Source: Isoetes taiwanensis (taxonomy: Eukaryota; Streptophyta; Lycopodiopsida; Isoetales; Isoetaceae). Taken from it: 64,000 nucleotides of DNA. Each line of letters opens with the position of its first letter. The first letter of the stretch is position 1. The notes below the pieces were generated by a model. It was not told the origin of the DNA and did not search any database. It saw only the letters and a program-made list of their open reading frames with translations. This document shows, piece by piece, positions 23,634-33,791 of the stretch. Where the stretch lies: NCBI GenBank assembly GCA_021234155.1, contig JAJEKV010000098.1:2912803-2976802 (forward strand). Reading direction: 5' to 3'. The position numbers were made by a program, and so were the translations under genes.

Positions 23634-24042
23634 ACACAAACCATTACATCCAACACTTTTAAATTAAAATTCCCTTGAAATTGTTTTTGGATTGGGTGCA
23701 TATTCACGAGGGGAGGTTTTGGGGTTGGGGGAGGACGAGGGCGTGAGAGCCCCTTTTGTACTCTCCAAAACTGTATCACATATATAAAATCTATATAAAA
23801 TCAACACCATTAAGTACATTGTCTCAAACCTTATAGTATTTTGCAAACCTCATTATACAGTATACCAAAACTTATAAATCCACAAACAATGATCGTTATC
23901 TATGGTCTAGATCCAGGAATAAGTTACAAATATACCCATCCAACAGTTCTCGATGCTGAGTCACCCCATGTGAACGCACCGAAACTGAAGGGGGGGCTCA
24001 TGGAAATTTTAATTTAAAAGTGTTGAATGTAATGGCTTGTGT
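23634..24042. mobile_element. Foldback/MITE-like element with 41-bp terminal inverted repeats
   Basis: Left arm 23,634-23,674 and right arm 24,002-24,042 are inverted copies of each other with about four mismatches; both contain AACACTTTTAAATTAAAATT (right arm in reverse complement). The 327-bp interior is non-coding. Length (409 bp), AT-rich arms and lack of an ORF fit a miniature inverted-repeat element. No clear target duplication is visible, so the superfamily is open. It ends about 20 bp from the palindrome-rich element copy 2. Confidence 0.75.
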
Positions 24043-24063
24043 AATGTTCTACATTGAAAAAAC

Positions 24064-25138
24064 TTTTGAGAATCCCATCGATCCGAGACATCGGATCGAC
24101 ATTCTAGAATGGGGCGAGCATGCATGTCTTGCATGCATGCATACGGCACATGCCCTTTCTGGTTGGGAGTTTGCTATTTTAGGCGCGGTTCTGCATCAAC
24201 GTCTCATCGGCGCTTCCTCTTCTCTCAGCAGTACCTTATTCTCTTTGAATTGTTTCCAGGCGGGGAGGGGCTTCTTCTGCTTGGTTTGGCCAATTTGGCG
24301 TTTCTTTCATCTTTGTGGCATGTCCTTTTCGACCTTGGCTCTTCTTCAGTCTTCATCCTATGACCTTCGTCCTCGATTCTAGTTTGTTAAGGAAGTTCTC
24401 TGGTATTCGGGCGATTTGTTGGTTTCATGCGAGCCCCATTCTAGAATCCCATCGATCCGAGACATCGGATCGACATTCTAGAATGGGGCGAGCATGCATG
24501 TCTTGCATGCATGCATGCGGCGCATGCCCTTTACGGTTGGGAGTTCGCTATTTTAGGCGCGGTTACGCATCAACGTCTCATCGGCTTCCTCTTCTCTCAG
24601 TGATTACTTTATTCTCTTTGAACCCACCCCCCCCTTCTTTGTTTATTGTATTTGTCGCCTCGGCACGCGTGACCGACCCCTCTATTTAAAGAGGTTTTTG
24701 TTTTTGTCGCGTGGCACGGCGTGATCAGCCCTCCACTCACGGGAGGTTTGTTTTGTCTCGTTTTGTTGTGTTGGTGATATGCGTGTACTGGGTTGGCGGC
24801 GGCATCGTTTTCGACTTCTCCATGCGTGGGTTTTTGGGAGCGATTTCTATGCCTTACGTTTGTCCAAGCCCCTTGCCGAAGGCTTATCACTAGGGTTTTT
24901 CCTCGAAAACCCGAAAGGGCGGGGTTTTTTAATCCCGGTGATAAGCTTTCGGCAGGTACACCAGCCATACATCTATTAGCATTGTATTTTTTGGGGTCCA
25001 AATGATATAATTGGATTTTCCCTTTATTTTTCGTGGGTAGTTTGCATGTGTGCGGCTACCCACTGTCCACCATTGTAGAAAATCTGCTGAGATGAATGAG
25101 AAGCCTATCTATAGCGATTTGTTGGTTTCATGATTCTA
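24064..25138 (-). repeat. Palindrome-rich modular repeat element, copy 2 (one unit, reversed)
   Basis: Reverse-oriented relative of 3,316-5,368 with the same order of modules but only one long-short pair. It begins at AATCCCATCGATCCGAGACA and ends near GGTTTCATGATTCTAGAATG. Two palindromic junctions (about 24,078-24,120 and 24,440-24,485) carry CATTCTAGAATG around CGATCCGA-type arms. The hairpin module is at 24,875-24,953. An internal segment missing from copy 1 (GGCACGCGTGACCGACCCC and neighbours, 24,660-24,745) shows the copies differ by indels. No coding capacity is apparent. Confidence 0.75.
24875..24953. repeat. 79-nt hairpin module (copy C)
   Basis: GCCGAAGGCTTATCAC at the left pairs with GTGATAAGCTTTCGGC at the right with one mismatch. 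The interior is the reverse of copy A and almost unchanged over 79 nt, although the two parent elements differ by large indels. Confidence 0.85.
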
Positions 25139-25705
25139 GAATGCATGCTTCAACAAAAAGGACTATAGTTAGAAAGAAAAAATTATGTATGCAAGGATAC
25201 TTGGATTTTAAATATGTTTCCAATAGAGTAAGAACATTAGTTTTGCAACCTAACTATATGTATGTACATTAATTTGATAAAACTAAACTAATAATAAAAT
25301 AAGGTCGTACCAAAGTTCAGCATGTCTGTTTTTGCTACAAACAACGATGGAACCAGAATGGAAAACTGAATTGTTAAGAAAAAAAAAGGGGGAAAAAGGA
25401 AAAAATAAAAGAATACGAAAAAAAAGAAAAACATTTGAAGGTGGCACGAGGCATGGCTTTTTAAAGCTTCAAAGCCTATGCGCTTGAATTCAAGATCTTC
25501 AACGCCTCTTATATGAGTCTATCTATGCAAGTTCATCACGACCCATCTCCAAACCCCCAAAACACAACAATTAACTTACAGCCTATCATGAAAGTTTATA
25601 AAGGAATGTTGATCATCTTAGAAAAATCAACAAGAATGGCTTTTAAAATAAAATCACATTATCTAGATGACGAGTTGAGTTGTATGATATGCTAATCGTT
25701 TAGAA

Positions 25706-25830
25706 ATTTTGTATAGAGGAATGGAAATTGGGGGCTCCCTTTCAGCGACAAGCGAGGGGCCTCACGGATCCACGGGGGCCCCCCGCATTTATTATGAAAG
25801 GGAGCCCCCATTTCCGCTCCTCTACAAAAT
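25706..25830. ncRNA. 125-nt near-perfect hairpin, miRNA-precursor-like
   Basis: The arms ATTTTGTATAGAGGAATGGA... (25,706-25,744) and ...TTTCCGCTCCTCTACAAAAT (25,795-25,830) pair over about 35 bp, with two mismatches and small bulges. The core GGGGGCTCCCTTTCA pairs perfectly with TGAAAGGGAGCCCCC. The 50-nt loop is GC-rich and can form a second stem around GGGGCC-type runs. The size, the long unbranched stem and single-copy appearance in the window resemble a plant MIRNA or a small foldback transposon. Expression is unknown and I do not recognise a miRNA family. Confidence 0.5.
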
Positions 25831-28302
25831 AGAAGTTTGGGAGCCGTTTTTTTCTTCAATCGTTATTGTTTTGTTGTGGATTTGTCTTTTTAAATCTGGC
25901 CAGAGCTTTCGGTGTAGATAAAGCCACGAGAATAGATCGGTGTAGATCCAAAGACGAATCACCGCACGGTAACAAGATCATATGGTGTTGATATTTTTGC
26001 ACTGAACATAACATTGAACTGATCCGGCACTAAACAGAGCACTGAACTGAGATCGACTAGAACAGAGCTAAAATCATCTGGTAAGGTTCTTTTATTATAT
26101 CTTTTATCCTTTGGTGTAGATTCGGCACAGAACATGGCTCAAGTTGAAAACATGTCGGAGGTTTACCGCTTCGTCCGGTGCTTCTTCCGGTTCTTTGACC
26201 TGTTGAGCGGAATGGCTGGGCCTATTTCCATTCCGCGTTGTAGAGACATGGCACGTGGCGGCACCACATTCAAAACAGCGACCCAACTTCCATTTTGTTT
26301 TATAATGTAGGTCAAAGGCAATACATTGGCCAAAATGCATACAAGCTAATTGTCTAGAAATATTGTTTCATAAATGTAGGTCAAAAGTGACACAATGACC
26401 AAAATGCACACGCTATATTCTTTTTCAACTACAATTTTTTCTTGAGAATATAGAGAAAAAGAACAAAAGACATGTGGAAGGTGCACCAAATCCAAGCACA
26501 TGCAAAGATAGTTTCTTAAGCACAAAATGTATGGAGAAAATTCATCTCAAAAGTATATGAATCAGTGCCTACATCCTTGAAATTCAAATCACAACATGGA
26601 TACAAAGGGATTTGTACTAGTATTCTTTGTAATGCTAAAGCCTACCTCCATCCGTAGGTAAGGCGATGGCCTCAAGTGATCATACTCTAATCTGGAAACT
26701 AGGGGAGGGCTGACATCTACATTTACAGTAGAGGCCAACCCATCCCTATATTTGTAACAAAACAGCCCAAGAAATAGAAGGAAACCATCATGAATACCTG
26801 TTTAAAGTCTCATGTAGCATTCTTGCATCAGCATTGATTTACAGCCTTTTGCTGATTTCTTGTATCAGCACAGCCGTGTCAAACTTTAGACTTGGAAAAT
26901 CATTATTGCGTATGTATGTCGTAAACTCTGAGTCTGATTCTTTCCCAACATCACACAATTCTTGTGATGCACCTGCGGTGATCCAAGTCTTTTTTTCTTG
27001 TGTGGGAACTTCTGAATCTACATGTTGTTATCCCCTTATGTTCCTAGGTTCAAGGTGCATATGTGACAATATAATCAAGGGAGGCTCTATATCGGTGAGC
27101 ACCTTTCTCTCTACCTTTCTGAAGTATGCAAGACCAACCTTGATTGTTAGCTATGTTATATCACATTGATCTAGAAAAAATAACATAGATATCACACATA
27201 TCCAGAGATTACGGAAAGTGTCAAGTAAATTATGACAAAGCTTCAAATAAATTCAATATACATATATTTCCAACTAAGGTAACTATGTCCATTGGCTATA
27301 ATGTAAAATGTATAAATACATAGAATGCATAAATCACCTTTAATTGTAAGAGAATGAGTCAAAAATATAAATGTTAGAGCCATGTTGTTTGGTAGATTGT
27401 CAAGTCATTAAACATGAGAAAAATATAAAGATGGATGGATGGATGGATGGATGGATGGAACAAAGAACAAAAACATATTGTAGCATCAAACTCGATTCAT
27501 AAAAAAGATCACTCAGACGAATTGGAATAGATGGAACATGGCAATACCACTTATCTAGATGTTCACTAAATTACGTCAACAAATAAGACAAGAACACAAC
27601 CTCAACATTGACTCTATATACTAGCCGAGTGATGTTCAGGATGTGCAACTTTCTCGCTTTTTTATGCATTGTACCATACGTAGTTCAAGAGAAGCCTTTG
27701 TAGTTGTTTGTTTGTTTTATATCAAAACACGCCTTGGAATCATACTTACTAAGAGATATGATGGTGGCCCCCCTAGGTATTCCCTAAGAAGTCTTGAACA
27801 GAAAGCCTCATGGCTACTATCCCAATAAACTAGCCAAGAAAATAGTTGGAGAGAAACCAAATCTTGTAACTTTGTAATCTAACATTATCAACAAACTTGG
27901 CAATTTTTCAATATAGCCCTAGCGCCATCCATATATATCACAATCCTTTTGTTCCATTTCCTTTTTTATAGGTTACATTTGCCAATGGCATAACCCCCTA
28001 CGTCTCAGTTTCAAAGGTTTATAGCAATCTAGACGAATGGATTCGTGTTTGAATCTTGGAACCATGCTCATATGAAGAATATATCATCTAGATAAATTCC
28101 AAACTACATTGAATCCATAAATGACATGTATTCTAGCCAAGTTTTGAAGCAAAACAAAATGGTTTTAAGAACAAGAATAGAAAATATCAAAACTGATCAT
28201 TGGCTTTGGGGCAGTTTATAAGAAATGAAGTGATTTGTATAGCCAAATTGGCACAACAATACCAAGTTCAAGCTTTATCTAGAATTACAACAACTTAGTA
28301 TG
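25831..28302. other. AT-rich gene-free stretch with two small repeats
   Basis: No recognised gene. A 35-bp segment (GTAGGTCAAA...CCAAAATGCA) is duplicated at about 26,307 and 26,375. A short ATGG microsatellite lies at 27,430-27,459. The small frames at 26,104-26,340 (-) and 26,834-27,169 (+) have no recognisable domain. Confidence 0.5.
27430..27459 (+). repeat. (ATGG)n microsatellite
   Basis: Seven uninterrupted ATGG units. Unlike the microsatellites at 13.9, 37.3 and 58.8 kb, no LINE end adjoins it. Confidence 0.9.
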
Positions 28303-29430
28303 CAAAATAGATAATTGAATTGAATCGGATTGGCTTTTATTGTCTATGGAAACCAAATAGCCTATGAAACCCAAACAAACAAAATAAAAAATAGTTGGTC
28401 TGGTTATTGCCTAGGATTAAAAAACCCCGCCTAGAAGGGTTTTTGAGGGAAAAGCCTGTGTGGGAAAACCCCCGCCTAGAAGTGTTTTTGAGGGAAAAAA
28501 ACCTTAGTGGTAATATTGTCAGTGTAGTGATGAGTGGAACAATTGGGCCTGCATGTCGAATACCTCCTGAAATGTAAGATGTCAGTGCCCTACTAAAGAT
28601 ATGTTCATCACATGTAGTAGTTGGCTATGTGTAATCAACCCGGCATATCGTGCCCGGACAGGTGCAAATATTGGGCAATTCAAAAAGGTGTGATACTTAT
28701 CTTTAATAACTCCCAGTTGGCAGTATTGACAGACTCTGTTTTCTTGCTCTTCTTGGGTCCACCTACATGTCTCAATTCTACGGCGGTGTGCTCCTGTCCA
28801 AAAGGATACAATTGCTCTACGCTTCTTCATGGGTAAATTTGTTAACAGATGCCGTTGTGGACTCCTGACAAGCATGTAATTAATCTCATTTTGTAGTGTC
28901 ATATCTTTATCATTTTTGGTATCCCAAAACTTACCAGAAAACATGTGTCCAGATTTTGTTTCAAACAATTGTGATCTGTATTTTTATACACCTATATGCA
29001 TCCATGTTCATGCATATTCCATCCGGAAAACCAGGCCGCTTATTTCTCCTTCCAATAGGCTTTAAGGCATTGTGGACCCATGGCCATTGTGTAGGTGAGG
29101 TTTGGAAGGTGTGTGTCTCCCATGTTTACCAACTTCTGACAGTTTACCAACTTTTGACAATGATGTGACATTCTAGAGCATCTCTTTGAAGAGGTAGGAA
29201 TATGGTCTCTTGCCAAAGAAATTGATTTGGGACTCTTGACTTGATTCCAAATGCTCGAGTCAAAAGGGCTTTCTGGATGTATTACAAGTCCTCCGAAGTG
29301 GAAAGTGATGTTTTTGGCCCCACATACTTCCAGTCATACAGAAGAACTGACTCCACCAATACTTTGAACATGTGTGACAATTGTGACCAGTCGCAAAGCT
29401 CTACTTTGTTGGGTAGTTTCCAAGAAGGCA
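28303..29430 (-). mobile_element. 5'-truncated LINE (minus strand)
   Basis: Read on the minus strand, the copy begins past the reverse-transcriptase core at an SHMFKVLVESVLLYDWK block (near 29,370). It then shows ALLTRAFGIKSRVP, NLPMKKRRAIVSFWTGAHRR and a C-terminal zinc motif CQYCQLGVIKDKYHTFLNC (about 28,650-28,710), with stops in the upstream half. The 3' untranslated part holds a hairpin module (28,404-28,515) and a short CATAGGCTATTTGG hairpin, then an (ATTCA)-type tail at about 28,303-28,325. It is the same type as the LINEs at 36.3 and 48.4 kb. Confidence 0.85.
28404..28515. repeat. Hairpin module (copy D) in LINE 3' UTR
   Basis: The outer arms TTATTGCCTA and TAGTGGTAATA can pair. The inner block AACCCCGCCTAGAAGGG, with GTTTTTGAGGGA, is present twice in tandem. 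It resembles copies A-C in the interior but has different outer arms, as copy E at 37,139 also has. Confidence 0.65.
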
Positions 29431-30575
29431 CTTGCTTTTTGTCCCCCTTTCTTTTAGTTCTAGAACTTTGTTTTCCTTCTATTCGATGAAATGAAGGAAA
29501 ACAGCACTTTAGAACTACTATGGATAGGCATGGATAAGAATGTTGAAAAGGAGGCAGAGGAAAAGCAGCATAATCTCTTCAAGTGAGAGGAAAATAGAAG
29601 CCGCCCACATGAAATCTGAAAGGCCAAAAATCAAGGACTTGAAATTAAATTACTTACCTTAGAAGGCCATACACTTTCCAATTTCAAAATTCGAGAGAAG
29701 AAATGTCTTCCAAACAATATGAATATGTAGTGGGCAAAGGATAATGAAGGAGAACAAGGAATGCTTTCAATATAAGGATATAAGTTATTTTAAAAGGCTT
29801 GCACTGGTCCAAATACCCACATTAAAAACTATCACGAAGCATAGGCAAAAGGTCCATGCATGTAAAAGCAGTATAAAACAAGGTGAGTAGCATATAGTGT
29901 ATTAAGAGATATAGAGACAAATCGAATGTGAGTGGTAACTCATCAAAAATGACATAATTGAAAGGCCAGGACTAAGAGAGAAAAGAATTTATGCCAATCA
30001 TACCAACTTGGCTTAGCATTTAGCGGAAAAAAGAACCAATGCTAGTGACTTAACAATATTCAAGGAAAGTTCAAGTATGCAGTGGCCAGAAGCATCCAAT
30101 ATCATGAAGTTATCTCAAAAACAAATAATATTACGCATCAAATATAACCACTCCATCTTGGCAAGACCTTTAACTAAAAGAAAAAGGGGGAAAAAGAAAT
30201 TGCATGGTGGGTTCCTTGGTTCTATAAAAATACTATAAAACAAAAAGTTCAAATTACGTTAAAGAATAAAAAACGCAAAACTAGTTCATCTCTGCAGTTA
30301 GGTTAAGCTCAAGTCGCAGAGGACTGCTTTCGTGCAATCGTCCTTAAGACCTATGCATACGACCACTACTCAGGGGTGGCAAAATGATTGCGACTAGCCT
30401 AGTGATTTTATTGAACGACTGCGAGCCTAGCAATTTAACTGAAAGACTGCGACTGAAATTGTTGCCTTTCCTTCTGAAGATCAAGCCTGGTGATTTCATT
30501 ATAGGTGAAGTAGGTTAGGCAAAAGGAAAATGAACACAAGTAGAAAAAATGGCAAATGGAAAAATATAAACTCTT
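29431..30575. other. Gene-free stretch
   Basis: No coding signal or repeat structure stands out. It is purine-rich with scattered GAA-type runs and separates the antisense LINE from the gypsy remains. Confidence 0.4.
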
Positions 30576-30579
30576 GGAC

Positions 30580-30895
30580 ACTCGATTTTGCTCAGCCATT
30601 TCTATGGGATTTCTTGCAAGGCTTGAAGTTCGAAAAGAGGATCTCTAGAGTCTGTGTAATATCTGTTAGATTTTGTTGAATGCCTTGAGCAAAGCCGAGG
30701 AAGCTCCTTACTTTATCGATATTCTTGGGTGCTGGCCATTGTACTATCACTTCGATCTTAGCTGAATGTGGAGATTCCCGCTGCTGACACTATGTGCTTC
30801 AAGTATTCGACTCTACTTGTGGTGAAGTGGCATTTAGAGAATTCTCGTGATGGACTTGCCGCATGCATCAAAACTCCCGATAGACATGCTCTTTC
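30580..30895 (-). pseudogene. Gypsy reverse-transcriptase fragment (minus strand)
   Basis: The minus-strand translation gives EHVYR, then KCHFTTSRVEYLKHIVSAAG, and in another frame IEVIVQWPAPKNIDKVRSFL followed by GFAQ. This is the thumb and connection part of Ty3/gypsy reverse transcriptase (SKCxF-xxxVEYLGHxVS and WPxPxxxxxxRSFLGFxxYYR). It is only about 300 bp long and opposite in orientation to the gypsy element that follows, so it belongs to a different, earlier copy or an inverted piece. Confidence 0.75.
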
Positions 30896-31063
30896 ATTTA
30901 TTCATCTCAGCAGGGTTGGTACATTGGTTGAGAGTGGGTAGCTCCACTCCACAATTGAGGTGCCAAGATAACAAAGTATGTTGGGATGCACAGGAGGGGC
31001 AGACGAAGTGGACTATCCTTGCCATTGTTCTATTGCCAATGAACTCTAGTGTTTTACAGCTTC

Positions 31064-31397
31064 TGTCTGCTATTATCTTGTCGCCCAGACCGTCAATCCT
31101 ACCTCACAGAGTCTGAGCTTGGTTTAGGAGTTCCATGTGATGTTATGGTGATGTTGTAGTATGATGACGATACTATATTGTTGATGTGCCTCACCCTTCG
31201 TAGTGAACATATATATTGATTATGATGTATGGTGCTTGTGCTTACGTGGAAGACACGTCCTTCTTCCACATCAACTCTGGAGCACCACCAGTAGCTGATG
31301 TCGCGTGAATGGCCTCTTGTTAATCTGCAGGGTTAGCAAGTGTGGATCTCCATAGCTTATACAATGGGAGCATCATATAGGTTAGGTGGACATCACA
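31064..31397 (+). repeat. 5' LTR remnant
   Basis: It starts at TCTGCTATTATCTT and ends GGACATCACA. It matches 40,668-41,040 throughout, with an indel of about 45 bp after GTGCTTACGT. The left 1.2 kb of this LTR is missing and replaced by unrelated sequence. Expected LTR promoter sequences are therefore absent from the 5' end. Confidence 0.8.
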
Positions 31398-31415
31398 ATT
31401 GTATCAGAGCAATGA
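31398..31415 (+). other. Primer-binding site (initiator tRNA-Met type)
   Basis: ATTGTATCAGAGCAATGA directly follows the LTR end. It matches the usual plant TGGTATCAGAGC primer site with one difference at the start. Confidence 0.7.
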
Positions 31416-31672
31416 TTTTGGTAGACTAAGATGAGAGCCTAGTATCCTAGTAGGCCATGCATCCTAGTAGGAGAACTAACCCAGTAGAACTTGAAGTGTG
31501 GAAGAATCTCAAATTATGACCTCGAAAATATGGAAAAAAAAATTCTCATAGGCTAGAATTGTAAGGAGTGATACTCCCTAGAATAAGTAGTTAGATAACA
31601 GTTAAATAGTTGGAAGGAAATTGAATAAAATTTTAAGAAAAATAAAAATTTTCTTGGCCGAATTGGATCATT

Positions 31673-31740
31673 GCTTCAGAGTTGCGCCAGAGCCACTTTT
31701 GGCAACCCCAAAATGCCCCCAGGCACAATTCTATAGCAAA
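31673..31740. repeat. 70-nt palindromic element, copy 1
   Basis: Arms TTGCTTCAGAGTTGCGCC and GGCACAATTCTATAGCAA are imperfect inverted copies around a core containing CCACTTTTGGC and CCCAAAATGCC. It precedes cassette A by about 215 bp. Confidence 0.75.
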
Positions 31741-31954
31741 GCCCTTTTTTAGACCTTAAATGCCTCCAAAATGACAACTCTAAAGTAAAAGTAGCATAAC
31801 ACCTCAGAAGAAATTTTATTTTCAAGGCAACCATAACCCATTTATGGGTAGAAGTTATATAATATGGAAATTCCCATAGGGAACCCTAAATTTGCCAAGC
31901 CTATAAATCGCGGTCTCACCTTTCAAAATTAGGGTTTCATTTTATTCCCTTGTC

Positions 31955-33077
31955 TTGCTCCCACCTTCTAGTCGATTTTTGGGTGCTCGTTGTCAGAATT
32001 TAGTTTTGTTTGATATGGCCCCCACCAAACAGACAGCCAGAATGCCTTTGAATGAGAAGCAAGAGAGCGCCCAAGTCCATGCCACAAAGCAGAAGGCCAA
32101 GGAGGCAGAGATAAAAATGAAGACGACGAGACAGAAACAGAGGTGGAGGAGGGGATTGAACACGCACCATTCTCACCCGAGCAGGAGGAAATTCGGGAAG
32201 ATCCGAGTTCAAATAACGAAGAGATTTAGGAAGAACACACCTAAGAGGAGAAGCCCGGCGAGCCAAAGTTCCCAAAGAAGAATCTTACAAAGAAGCAGAG
32301 GCAAGCTCGGAAGTTACGAAGGGAGCTATGAGAGTTGGAGAAGCTCGAGAACGCAAGGAAAGAGGAGCTTCAGAAGAAACGCCAAGCAGAGAAGGAGAAG
32401 AAGAAGGAGAAAGCACCCTAGCAGCTTGCAAGAAGATGAGGAGGACTAGGACTACGAGCAACCCGAATGTCATCATAGCGGAGCAGAACCGGGAAGACGC
32501 CCCACCAAACTTATACCTGCTAGATATCTAAAGAACAACAAGCAGATGAAGGGGAGCTACTGGCACCACCACCTTATCCAGCATGGCCCGAGCTAGAGAG
32601 GAAGAAGAGAGGCAAGAAGTCTAACGATGCCTACATCCTAAATGAAGACATGGTGTATAAGAAGAAGATGGCGATAAACAAGCAGTATATGAAGATGTAC
32701 GCCACTTATAAGAAGTACTACGACACTTATACGTCGCTGTGCATCGAAGAGGATGCTCTGAAGAGCCACTCGAGGAGATAGAGCCACCTAGGAAGCTGGC
32801 AAAGCACGGGAGGAACTCGTCATACTCTCGAGCTTTGAAGGAAATTCGGCATTACCAATGAAACCAGTGCTTTCTCATCCTAGGAACGAAGTTTGCAAGA
32901 TTTGTTCGGGAGATTCTAGCTGAGTTTGACAAGACGAAGCAGGAAACCATTAGTATGTTGCTGGCACTACAAGAGGTAGCTGAAATGAAGATTGTCCAGC
33001 ACTTCATTAGCATGCGCTTTACATGCAAGACAGGTCACATGCATGCCAAGAGACGTGCAGTTGGCACGTTATATTAA
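31955..33077 (+). pseudogene. ORF cassette A: charged protein of unknown function
   Basis: A Met at 32,015 begins MAPTKQTARM, nearly the histone H3 amino-terminal tail, but what follows is not histone. The rest is extremely charged: an acidic run, then a Lys/Arg/Glu coiled-coil-like region (KKQRQARKLRREL), then NDAYILNEDMVYKKKMAINK and a final conserved-looking part (FARFVREILAEFDKTKQETI) read across several frame changes. Upstream are a TATA-like CCTATAAAT (31,900) and TTAGGGTTTC. Downstream is an AT-rich segment like a plant 3' untranslated region. It could be an unusual gag or a captured gene; I do not recognise it. Confidence 0.45.
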
Positions 33078-33240
33078 ACGAAGGTAGATATTAAGTATAA
33101 ACCAATTTTGTAAACTGTACATCAAATTTTGATCTTTGTATAAAAGACTTTTTGTTAATATAAAGTTTAAATTTAAGTATGTAATGTAATTATCTTATTT
33201 TGTGTGATACTTGTTTTAATTGCAAATAATGAAAATTTTA

Positions 33241-33310
33241 GTTCTCTAGAGTTGTGCCAGGACCACTTTTAGCCTTCCCAAAATGCCCCCTGCCGTAATT
33301 CTAGAGCAAC
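33241..33310. repeat. 70-nt palindromic element, copy 2
   Basis: The arms starting GTTCTCTAGAGTTGTGCCA and ending CTAGAGCAAC pair imperfectly. The core CCACTTTTAGCCTTCCCAAA is nearly identical to copy 3. It lies just past the AT-rich tail of cassette A. Confidence 0.75.
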
Positions 33311-33441
33311 TGGCATGATTTCATAAGTTTGATAATGAAATGTTAGAAATAAAATAGGTATCTAGACTAACTAAGAGGAATAGAGTAGGATTGTGCCTTT
33401 ATTTTCCCATTTTGGTTTCATTTTACCCTTGAAACAACAAA

Positions 33442-33511
33442 TTGCTTTAGACTTGCGCCAGAGCCACTTTTAGCCTTCCCAAAATGCCTCCTGGCACAAC
33501 TCTAAAGTAAC
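33442..33511. repeat. 70-nt palindromic element, copy 3
   Basis: The arms TTGCTTTAGACTTGCGCCA and TGGCACAACTCTAAAGTAA match as inverted copies at 16 of 19 positions. The core is the same as in copy 2. It lies about 280 bp before the Met of cassette B. Confidence 0.8.
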
Positions 33512-33791
33512 CTAAAATTTGATACTTAATAGCTTGAGCTAGACAACTCCAAATGACCTGAAATTTGTTGCATTGGAACCCCTAGATTGTCTAGAATATT
33601 TTATCACATCCAATTAGCCTAGAAACACCATATAGTTCCCCCAAAAAATGGATTTCAAAATTAGGATTTCTCCATAAATAGAAGCATAACCCCAATACAT
33701 CCTTAGAAGTTTGCTCTTAGCTCTCAAGCCAACTTTTCAAGTCATAGAGGCGCTTCACTCATCGTTTTATAATCCTAGCTGCTAGTTCAAC

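Noticed and set aside
32015-32060. Histone H3 gene or pseudogene
   Set aside because: Similarity stops after eight residues; nothing of the remaining histone tail or fold follows.
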